From CAZKEW01 sp964558915 (GTDB lineage: Bacteria > Acidobacteriota > Aminicenantia > Aminicenantales > UBA8522), in contig CAZLFV010000020.1 in assembly GCA_964558915.1 (NCBI GenBank), forward strand, positions 1 to 32,655: a stretch of DNA of 32,655 bases. The letters are read 5' to 3'. Numbering within the stretch: the stretch's first letter is position 1; each line of letters starts with the position of its first letter. A model generated the notes under the pieces. The model had not been told where the DNA came from and did not search any database. It saw only the letters and a program-made list of their open reading frames with translations. Both the position numbers and the translations under genes were made by a program. Below, in pieces: positions 16,022 to 22,833 of the stretch.

Positions 16022-17545
16022 ATGAGAAAAAAGACAATTTTTCTTTTGGTCGCCCTTGTCTATTTCGCTGCTATCTCGAACCTCATAGCTCAGCCAACCC
16101 GATTGGGCCTTGGGCAGAGTCAGGACGAGCAGAAAGTCTTGACCGTCTTTCATTCGATCTCGAGTCACACGCTCCTTGAGTATGTCAAAGAACTGACCTC
16201 GGAGAAATACGGCGGACGCCTGACGGGCACGCCGGAATACAACGCCTCTGTCGACTGGGTTGTGTCGCTCCTTAAAAAATGGGGCATCGCGCCAGCCGGA
16301 GAGAACGGCGGGTATCTCCAGTCCTTCCCCAACCCTTACACGCTGGTTTTCAAAGGCAGCGAAGTCGTCCTCAACCTCCCGGTCAACGAGGACGTGGTGA
16401 AAAAATACTACTGCTATGAAGACGAATTCATTCCCGGGTCAACATCGGGATCAGGAGAGGTTACGGCGGAGGTCATCTATGTTGGGTATGGAACGACGGC
16501 TCCCGAGCTTGGCTATGATGATTATGCCAGGGTTGACGTCAAGGGCAAGATCGTCTTGATGGAGAGAGAAGCCCCTGTTTCTCCAAACGAAAATCCGGAG
16601 CTTTTCATGAAATGGAGGCCCTATTCCTTTCACCAGTACAAGCTGGAAAATGCCGTCGCCCATGGAGCGCGCGGGATGCTTTACAACTACGGTCCCATTG
16701 CCAATCCAAACAATGCCTACAATGCGGAGTTTATATATTCCCATGTCGGCGATGCTGTGGTCGCGGACGTTTTTGCGGGCACAGGACGGAGCCATAAAGA
16801 GACCGTCGAAAAGATCAACAAGACTTTAGAGCCTCAGTCTTTTGCCACAGGGAAAATCTTTACCCTGAAAAATACCACCGAACATCATCCAGAGGGGATC
16901 GGTCACAACGTCATCGGAGTCCTGGAGGGCACGGACCCAGCGCTCAACTCTGAGGTGATCATCCTGGGCGCCCACCTCGACCACCTCGGCCGGTGTCACG
17001 AACTCATGCCGGGCGCAGACGATAATGCTTCAGGTGTGGCTGTGATGCTTGGCCTGGCTGAAGCTCTAGCCAAGTGCCCCGTCAAGCCGCAGCGTTCGGT
17101 TGTCTTCCTTTTCTTTGGAGCCGAGGAGCAGGGTGTTGCCGGGTCTGAATATTATGTGGAACACCCGGTTTTTCCGTTGGAAAAGACAATCGCGCTCATC
17201 AATTTCGAAAGCGTGGGGTGCGGCGATAAAATTGATGTCCTGGCGGGAAAAAACTTCCCCGGGCTTTGGAATTTCATCGACAAGGCCAACACGTCATATG
17301 TTCACCGCGTTATCGATCCGGCGTTCTGGGCCAATATCGCCCGTCCGAGGAACGACGCCGCCCGTTTCCTCTGGAAGAATGTTCCCGGCGTTTCCATCGG
17401 GACTTCAGGAGCGCCCTCTTACTACCATATCACCAAGGACAATATCGACACGATCACTCCTGAGATCCTGGAGGATATCGCCCAGCTTTTTTTCATGGCT
17501 CTTCTGGACATGGGGGATGAAGATTTCTTGAACTTTCGTAAATAA
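16022..17545 (+). CDS. Exported M28-family zinc metallopeptidase (second of two)
   Basis: A 507-residue secreted peptidase, a diverged paralogue of the one encoded at 13601-15094: both share the (E)K(Y/F)(G/A)GRLTG segment after the signal peptide and the same PA-M28 layout. The signal peptide runs to about residue 24 (IAQ). The ligands, numbered from the GTG one codon earlier, are GAHLDH (H319), PGADDN (D334), GAEE (E369, E370) and H470 in SYYH. The expected NxD ligand reads NFE (E397), a change from Asp to Glu. The start is ATG at 16022 or GTG at 16019; neither has a strong ribosome binding site. Transcription continues into the alcohol dehydrogenase 18 nt downstream. Confidence 0.92.
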   Translation: MRKKTIFLLVALVYFAAISNLIAQPTRLGLGQSQDEQKVLTVFHSISSHTLLEYVKELTSEKYGGRLTGTPEYNASVDWVVSLLKKWGIAPAGENGGYLQSFPNPYTLVFKGSEVVLNLPVNEDVVKKYYCYEDEFIPGSTSGSGEVTAEVIYVGYGTTAPELGYDDYARVDVKGKIVLMEREAPVSPNENPELFMKWRPYSFHQYKLENAVAHGARGMLYNYGPIANPNNAYNAEFIYSHVGDAVVADVFAGTGRSHKETVEKINKTLEPQSFATGKIFTLKNTTEHHPEGIGHNVIGVLEGTDPALNSEVIILGAHLDHLGRCHELMPGADDNASGVAVMLGLAEALAKCPVKPQRSVVFLFFGAEEQGVAGSEYYVEHPVFPLEKTIALINFESVGCGDKIDVLAGKNFPGLWNFIDKANTSYVHRVIDPAFWANIARPRNDAARFLWKNVPGVSIGTSGAPSYYHITKDNIDTITPEILEDIAQLFFMALLDMGDEDFLNFRK

Positions 17546-17563
17546 AAAACGAGGATACGTCAG

Positions 17564-18697
17564 ATGCGCTATCATCTTCCAACGGTTATAATTTTCGGCG
17601 CTGGCAAGATCTCCGAGCTGGGCCAGGTCGTCAAGGAAAGGCTCCGGGCCATGCGTCCTTTTCTTGTCACGGACGCAGGCATTCAAAAAGCCGGAATTGT
17701 GGCGGGAATTCGGCCGCAGTTGCCCGGGATTCCCATTTTTGACGAGGTCGAGCAGAATCCCAAACATTCCACAATTAATTGGGGAGGGGGGCTGGCCCGC
17801 CAGTTTAACCCGGACCTCATCATCGGGCTCGGCGGCGGAAGCGCCCTCGACGCGGCTAAAGCTATCGCGCTCTTGGCCACGAACCGCGGGAAAATTGAAG
17901 ATTATGAAGGCCGGGAGCGATATGTATCTCCGCCGCTTCCGGTGCTGGCCATTCCGACTACATGCGGCACGGGAAGCGAAGTTACCTGGGTCAGCGTCAT
18001 CACACATACTGAGCGGAAATTCAAGATGAGCATTAAAGGGCCGCTGCTGTTTCCGGCTGTCGCACTCGTCGACCCCGACCTGTTGATGACCCTTCCGCCG
18101 AACCTCGTCGCCTCAACCGGACTCGACGCCCTCACTCATGCTATCGAAGCCTTCACGGTCAATCCGGCCAGTTTCATCACGGATATATTTGCCCGGGAAT
18201 CCTTGCGCCTTATTTTCGGGCACCTCGAAACCGCCTATCAGGACATCCGGGGGAATAAGGAAGCACGGGAAGGCCTGATGAAAGGAAGCCTGCTTGCCGG
18301 CATGGCCTTCGGCAACAGCGATGTTGGCGCCGTCCATTGCCTGGCCGAGTCGGTCGGCTCGCTCTATGATACGCCTCACGGTGTAGCCAACGCGGTGTTT
18401 CTGCCCTATGTGATGGAATTCAATTTCGACGTTTCGCTGGAGAAATACGCGGAGATTGCGCTGATCTCTGGCATTAGGTCCGACGAAAAAGAAGGAGCCG
18501 CGCGGCTGCTCATCCAGAAAGTCAAAAACCTGTCACGCGCTCTGTCCATTCCGTCCTTCCGGGATCTCGGAATCCCGGAAGCTGATTTTCCTGCCATAGC
18601 CCAAAAATCGTTTGAAAACAATTCCAACCCTTCCAACCCCAAGCCCGTTGCCGTTGGGGACTATCTCCAGATTCTAAAGCAAGCTTCCTTCTTTTGA
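17564..18697 (+). CDS. Iron-dependent (group III) alcohol dehydrogenase
   Basis: A 377-residue NAD(P)-dependent oxidoreductase of the Fe-ADH family. The nucleotide-binding GLGGGSALDAAKA is near 88-100, followed by IPTTCGTGSEVT near 130-141. The four metal ligands are D188 and H192 (GLDALTHAIEAF), H258 (GAVHCLAE) and H272 (DTPHG). The ATG has GAGGA 8 nt upstream. The gene follows the M28 gene by 18 nt, so the two are probably co-transcribed. The substrate cannot be read from sequence; the family includes butanol, 1,3-propanediol, lactaldehyde and hydroxyacid-oxoacid dehydrogenases. A link to peptide degradation products is only a guess from position. Confidence 0.93.
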   Translation: MRYHLPTVIIFGAGKISELGQVVKERLRAMRPFLVTDAGIQKAGIVAGIRPQLPGIPIFDEVEQNPKHSTINWGGGLARQFNPDLIIGLGGGSALDAAKAIALLATNRGKIEDYEGRERYVSPPLPVLAIPTTCGTGSEVTWVSVITHTERKFKMSIKGPLLFPAVALVDPDLLMTLPPNLVASTGLDALTHAIEAFTVNPASFITDIFARESLRLIFGHLETAYQDIRGNKEAREGLMKGSLLAGMAFGNSDVGAVHCLAESVGSLYDTPHGVANAVFLPYVMEFNFDVSLEKYAEIALISGIRSDEKEGAARLLIQKVKNLSRALSIPSFRDLGIPEADFPAIAQKSFENNSNPSNPKPVAVGDYLQILKQASFF

Positions 18698-18716
18698 AAA
18701 ATTCCAGCAAAGACGA

Positions 18717-18786
18717 ATCCAGAATGGCTGAAGGGCGTTGAGGGAACGGCGTTAAAAACCTGATTGGGAGCGAGGCCATCCTGGAT
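18717..18786. repeat. Inverted repeat between convergent ADH and GTPase genes
   Basis: ATCCAGAATGGC (18717-18728) and GCCATCCTGGAT (18775-18786) are complementary at 11 of 12 positions around a 46 nt loop. The position, between two convergent genes, would suit a bidirectional transcription end, but there is no T-tract on either side. Confidence 0.35.
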
Positions 18787-18789
18787 GAG

Positions 18790-19785
18790 TCAGATGTGAA
18801 GCTCGACGACGTCCTCGTCTTCCAGGACGAAATCGCGATTGACCATCTGGCCCTGGAGAGAAAGAGAGCCTTTTCTCCAGATGCGGGCGTACCTGAACTT
18901 TTCAAAGAAGTCCTTGTGGACGGCTCTGGCCAGGTCGATGACCGTCGTCCCCCTTTTCAAAGAGAAGGGGTCGTTGAAATCGGGCTTTTTTCCGGGCACT
19001 TTGCTGTAAGCCCGGATAACGTCAAGAAGTAAAAATATTCTTTTTCTCAGCTCTTCAAGGCCGTCCAGGCGGGCTGCGGATACGGGGAAAAAGGCATAGT
19101 GGTCACCGAAATACTCCCGGAGGAATTCCAGATTTTCCGCTGCCCGGGGATCGTCACACTTGTTCCCGATAAAGAGCGTCTTTTTGGCGAAGCGACCGGG
19201 TTCGGGAGGCGGCGCTGAATTTTCCGGGACCAGGTCCACCCGCTTTTCTTTGAACCTGGAGATGAGCGTCTCAAAAACAGAGGCCGCATCCTGGTCGGCG
19301 AGGTCCAGGACAAGCAGGACGCCATCGGCTGTTTTAACCATCTCGGCGAGCTCTGTCTGAACCTCCTCTGGCGCGGCGGGGGGCGTGTCGACGAGCTGGA
19401 TGCGCACATTTTCGAATTTCATCATATAAGGTGCAGGACACCGCGTCGTATAAGGGTAATCTCCGACTTCCGGCTGAGCGCCGGTGAGCGAGGCGATGAG
19501 CCGGGATTTCCCGGAATTCGGAGGACCGATGACCGCGACCTGACCGGCTCCTGTTTTTTCGACATGAAAGCTGGGGCCGTGCCGGGCAACCACAGGCCGC
19601 GCCTGGGCGGCAGACCTGAGCTTGGCCATTTTTGATTTGATCATGGCCTGGAGCTTCTCCGTCCCCTTGTGTTTGGGAATGGTGGCCATCATCTCCTCGA
19701 GGGCTTTCATCTTCTCCTCGTAGGTCTTCGCCTCCTTGAATTTTCTTTCGGCTTCGATGTATTGAGGCGTCAAGTTGGCCGGCAT
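18790..19785 (-). CDS. TGS-domain GTPase of the Obg/DRG-like (TRAFAC) class
   Basis: A 331-residue protein with a charged helical N-terminus (about 1-70), a G domain and a C-terminal TGS domain (about 265-331, ending DEDVVELHI). G1 is GPPNSGKS at 87-94, the switch region has YPYTTRCPAP, G3 is DTPP at 133-136 (the usual DxxG lacks its Gly), G4 is NKCD at 208-211, and G5 is VSAARLDG. Relatives bind ribosomes or act in translation and stress, but this subfamily has no defined role that I can name. The ATG has GAGGAG 6 nt upstream. It is monocistronic, with its own promoter, and convergent with the ADH gene. Confidence 0.88.
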   Translation of the reverse strand: MPANLTPQYIEAERKFKEAKTYEEKMKALEEMMATIPKHKGTEKLQAMIKSKMAKLRSAAQARPVVARHGPSFHVEKTGAGQVAVIGPPNSGKSRLIASLTGAQPEVGDYPYTTRCPAPYMMKFENVRIQLVDTPPAAPEEVQTELAEMVKTADGVLLVLDLADQDAASVFETLISRFKEKRVDLVPENSAPPPEPGRFAKKTLFIGNKCDDPRAAENLEFLREYFGDHYAFFPVSAARLDGLEELRKRIFLLLDVIRAYSKVPGKKPDFNDPFSLKRGTTVIDLARAVHKDFFEKFRYARIWRKGSLSLQGQMVNRDFVLEDEDVVELHI

Positions 19786-19805
19786 GAGTCACTCCTCTTA
19801 TGGGA

Positions 19806-19834
19806 ATTATAATCGAACGGCGGCGTCTAGTAAA
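19806..19834 (-). promoter_or_regulatory. Promoter of the TGS GTPase gene
   Basis: Minus-strand TTTACT (19834-19829), a 17 bp spacer and a perfect TATAAT (19811-19806) lie 20 bp upstream of the ATG. The predicted leader is about 13 nt and consists mostly of the GAGGAG ribosome binding site. Confidence 0.75.
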
Positions 19835-19878
19835 AGTGCCGGAACTAAATGGACAATATCTTCTTTCCCGTAACGAGG

Positions 19879-19906
19879 CGGGTCCTGTCGCGGCTCTCCC
19901 CCGACG
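19879..19906 (+). repeat. Dispersed intergenic repeat core, copy B
   Basis: GGGTCCTGTCGCGG, a CTCT spacer and CCCCCGACG. It is closest to copy C at 28080-28106 (the first 14 bases are identical) and is also related to copy A at 12188-12215. Confidence 0.6.
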
Positions 19907-19926
19907 AGGCTCGGGAGATGTGGCTC

Positions 19927-20087
19927 GAAGTCACGCTGCGATTTCCCACATCGACTTCTTGGAGGGAGAACGCTCCGCGTTCCCCCTTCCAACGTTCGCT
20001 CCGCTCCCTGCCTCCCCTTCTCGAGCTTTGCTCTGCGACCAAAGGGGCCATCCCCCTCGGAATCCCCCTGATTTGCTTGCGCAAATC
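19927..20087. repeat. Cluster of small stem-loops
   Basis: Four inverted repeats occur in a row: GAAGTC/GACTTC (19927-19932 with 19953-19958); GGGAGAACGC, loop TCC, GCGTTCCCCC (19964-19986, one mismatch); GAGC-TTT-GCTC (around 20022-20032); and GATTTGC, loop TTGC, GCAAATC (20070-20087, perfect). None is followed by a T-run, so these look like a structured repeat rather than terminators. Confidence 0.5.
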
Positions 20088-20103
20088 AAAATCTTGCTCG
20101 ATT

Positions 20104-20146
20104 CGCTCCTCGCTCATACGAACTTCTCGCCACATCATCCCTCGCC
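20104..20146 (-). repeat. 43-bp repeat, copy 1 (matches 32601-32643)
   Basis: Read on the minus strand, this 43-base sequence is identical at 40 of 43 positions to plus-strand 32601-32643. Both begin GGCGAGGGATGATGTGG. It lies upstream of gyrB, beyond the gyrB promoter. Confidence 0.7.
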
Positions 20147-20271
20147 TCATGCTCCGGGCGACAGGGGCTCCTAAGTCGAGGCGGAAAGGAGGTCCATTCT
20201 TGGGCTCAAAATTGGAGGTTTAGAGGCGAAACGGAAAAATCGCAAAAAACGCAAAATCATGTGTTTTTTTC

Positions 20272-20301
20272 TTTACAGCACCACAATATTTCCGGTATAA
20301 T
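20272..20301 (+). promoter_or_regulatory. gyrB promoter
   Basis: TTTACA (20272-20277), an 18 bp spacer and a perfect TATAAT (20296-20301), followed by an A/T-rich leader of about 70 nt up to the gyrB ATG. The leader holds no clear strong ribosome binding site (GACGAAG directly precedes the ATG). Confidence 0.75.
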
Positions 20302-20380
20302 AATTATTGAAATTTATGCCTTTTTTGGTCTATTTTGCGCCTCTTCATAGACCCCATTTTCTTCTCAAAATCTGACGAAG

Positions 20381-22768
20381 ATGAAAGAAAAAAAATACAC
20401 GGCTGAAAGCATAAAAGTCCTCAAGGGATTGGAGGCTGTCCGGAAGCGTCCGGCCATGTACATCGGCAGCACTTCTGTGGAAGGGCTGCATCACCTTGTT
20501 TACGAGGTCGTCGACAATTCCATCGATGAGGCCCTGGCCGGTTTCTGCAAGAACATCGATGTTCTGATTCACGTCGACAACAGCGTCACGGTCATCGATG
20601 ACGGCCGCGGCATCCCCGTGGGGATGCATAAGAAAGAGAAAAAGTCTGCGGCCGAGGTCGTCATGACCATGCTCCACGCCGGCGGCAAGTTTGACGACAA
20701 GAGCTACAAGGTCTCGGGCGGGCTGCACGGTGTTGGAGTGTCTGTCGTCAATGCCCTCTCCAAGCGTCTCGACCTGGAGGTCAAGCGCGACGGCGGAATA
20801 TACACCCAGAGCTACGAACGCGGCATTCCTTTGACCCGTCTGAGACAGGTCGGCAAAACGAAGAAAACTGGAACCAAGGTCACATTTTGGCCGGACGAAG
20901 AAGTCTTCGAGTCGATCGAGTTTAACTTCGAGATCCTGACACAGCGAATGAGGGAGCTCTCTTTTCTGAACCGCGGCATCCGCGTCACTATCACCGACGA
21001 GCGGGCGAACAAGGGCCATGAGTTTCAGTACAAAGGCGGCATCGTTGAGTTCGTCCAGTTCCTCAACCAGAATAAGACCGTGCTCAACCCGCGGCCCGTC
21101 TATTTCGAAAGCAAGAAAGACGATGTCATGGTCGAGCTGGCCTTCCAGTACAACGCGGGCTATACAGAGACAATCTTCACTTTCGTTAACAACATCAACA
21201 CAACCGAGGGCGGCACCCATCTCATCGGGTTCAAATCGGCGTTGACCCGCTGCCTGAATAACTATGCTGTCGCCAACAATCTGTTCAAGGACCTGAGCGC
21301 GGGCTCTCTTTCCGGAGACGACAGCAGGGAAGGCCTGTGCGCTGTGCTCAGCGTCAAGATGCGTGACCCCCAGTTCGAAGGCCAGACCAAGACCAAGCTC
21401 GGCAACTCCGAGGTAAAAGGCATCGTCGAGTCCCTGGTCAATGAACAGCTCACGGCCTACCTCGAGGAAAACCCGACCAACGCCAAGCGGATCGTCCTCA
21501 AAGCGTTGGACGCTGCCCGGGCTCGCGAGGCGGCCCGGAAGGCCCGGGACCTTGCCCGACGCAAGAGCGTGCTCGAATCGACTTCACTCCCCGGAAAGCT
21601 GGCCGACTGCCAGGAGCGCGACCCGGCCCTGTCCGAGATATTCATCGTCGAGGGCGATTCAGCCGGCGGTTCGGCCAAGCAGGGACGCGACCGCCGCTTC
21701 CAGGCCATTTTGCCCCTCAAGGGAAAGATCCTCAATGTCTGGAAGGCCCAGCAAGACAAGATTTTTAACAATGAAGAAATCGGGATGATGATCGCCGCTC
21801 TCGGCACGAGCATCGGCGAAACGGAATCGAGCGTGGATAAGCTCCGGTATCATAAGATTATCATCATGACCGATGCCGATGTCGATGGCTCACACATCCG
21901 GACTCTGCTCATGACCTTCTTCTACCGGCACATGAAACCCGTCATCCAGCAGGGATACCTGTTCATCGCTCAACCTCCGCTTTACAAGATTACGCGCGGC
22001 AAAGAGGTCATATACCTTAAAGAAGAGCGGGCTTACGAAAAGTGGATCGTCAAGAAGATCTCCGAGGAGTTTAAAGTCCGAGCCAAAGGCCGCAAAGAGG
22101 TCTTCGAGGGCGAAAAATTCCGCAAGCTTTTTCTGCGGATCATGCAGAAGAAAAACTACATCCAGCTCCTGGAACGTAAGGGTTTTCCCCTCTTCCTCAT
22201 CGAGATGCTGATCCGCGAGGGCGTCGACCGGCTGGAGTTCCTCCAGGACAGGAAGGCGATGAAACGGATCCAGTCTTTGATTGAAGCCAAAGGGCTTACG
22301 ACCGAGCTCACAAAGGACGAGGAATACGAAGCCTACGAGCTCGGAATCAAGTTCCATGTCAACGGCATGGTCATCACTTGCAGCGTCAACCTGGCCCTGG
22401 TGGAATCTCCGGAATACAAGAACCTCTTCAAGATTTATAAGGAGCTCGAAGAATTCCGGCCGCCCTATGAAGTTATCAGCGACAGCGAGTCGATCATGAT
22501 TGAAAACGAGACCAAGCTCCTCGAATACCTTCATGAAAAGGGCAAAAAAGGAGTCAGCATTCAGCGCTATAAGGGTCTCGGTGAAATGGCGCCTGAGCAG
22601 CTCTGGGAGACAACCATGAACCCCGAGAACCGGGCCCTGCTCAGGGTTTCGATCCAGGACGCGGTCGAAGCCGACGAAGTCTTCACCATTTTGATGGGTG
22701 ATGAGGTAGACAGGCGCCGGTCGTTTATCGAGTCGAACGCCGTCCTGGCGACGAACCTGGACATCTAA
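20381..22768 (+). CDS. gyrB: DNA gyrase subunit B
   Basis: The ATPase subunit of DNA gyrase, which with GyrA introduces negative supercoils. The 795-residue protein shows RKRPAMYIGSTSVEGLHHL near 22-40, EVVDNSIDEA (ATP-Mg site), DDGRGIPVG, GGLHGVGVSVVNALS, the TOPRIM EGDSAGGSAKQGRDR near 425, PLKGKILNV, DADVDGSHIRTLL, and the C-terminal QRYKGLGEM near 730. Between the DxD motif and QRYKGLGEM lies an insert of roughly 150-170 residues as in E. coli GyrB; many Gram-positive GyrBs and E. coli ParE lack it. gyrA follows after 65 bp, so the two subunits are encoded together. Confidence 0.97.
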   Translation: MKEKKYTAESIKVLKGLEAVRKRPAMYIGSTSVEGLHHLVYEVVDNSIDEALAGFCKNIDVLIHVDNSVTVIDDGRGIPVGMHKKEKKSAAEVVMTMLHAGGKFDDKSYKVSGGLHGVGVSVVNALSKRLDLEVKRDGGIYTQSYERGIPLTRLRQVGKTKKTGTKVTFWPDEEVFESIEFNFEILTQRMRELSFLNRGIRVTITDERANKGHEFQYKGGIVEFVQFLNQNKTVLNPRPVYFESKKDDVMVELAFQYNAGYTETIFTFVNNINTTEGGTHLIGFKSALTRCLNNYAVANNLFKDLSAGSLSGDDSREGLCAVLSVKMRDPQFEGQTKTKLGNSEVKGIVESLVNEQLTAYLEENPTNAKRIVLKALDAARAREAARKARDLARRKSVLESTSLPGKLADCQERDPALSEIFIVEGDSAGGSAKQGRDRRFQAILPLKGKILNVWKAQQDKIFNNEEIGMMIAALGTSIGETESSVDKLRYHKIIIMTDADVDGSHIRTLLMTFFYRHMKPVIQQGYLFIAQPPLYKITRGKEVIYLKEERAYEKWIVKKISEEFKVRAKGRKEVFEGEKFRKLFLRIMQKKNYIQLLERKGFPLFLIEMLIREGVDRLEFLQDRKAMKRIQSLIEAKGLTTELTKDEEYEAYELGIKFHVNGMVITCSVNLALVESPEYKNLFKIYKELEEFRPPYEVISDSESIMIENETKLLEYLHEKGKKGVSIQRYKGLGEMAPEQLWETTMNPENRALLRVSIQDAVEADEVFTILMGDEVDRRRSFIESNAVLATNLDI

Positions 22769-22770
22769 GG

Positions 22771-22800
22771 TGTCATCGCGAGCGAAGCGTGGCGATCTCC
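22771..22800 (+). repeat. REP-like palindromic intergenic repeat between gyrB and gyrA
   Basis: The sequence starting TGTCATCGCGAGCGAAGCG and ending GGCGATCTCC has ATCGC/GCGAT arms. It resembles the widely dispersed GTCATTGCGAG...GCAATCTC palindromes found between genes of many bacteria. It begins 3 bases after the gyrB stop. No second copy is visible in this window. Confidence 0.5.
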
Positions 22801-22833
22801 CCATGGCTTGCCGTGATACGATGAGCATGAATC

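Larger units (their letters stand above)
19835..20271. other. Gene-free, hairpin-rich intergenic region
   Basis: About 440 bases between two divergent promoters. It contains repeat core copy B (19879-19906), several small inverted repeats between 19927 and 20087, and a 43 bp sequence shared with the right edge of the window (20104-20146). An open frame of 101 codons runs on the minus strand through 19845-20150. I do not call it a gene: it lies over the repeats and hairpins and shows no family motif. Confidence 0.6.

Noticed and set aside
19845..20150. 101-codon minus-strand open frame as a possible small gene
   Set aside because: It lies across repeat cores and hairpins, lacks a strong ribosome binding site, and the matching copy at 32601-32643 has an in-frame stop.
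21890..22828. 312-codon open frame on the minus strand opposite the end of gyrB, and similar ones at 20345-21220 and 22765-23604
   Set aside because: All lie opposite conserved gyrase coding sequence and show no motif or credible start.
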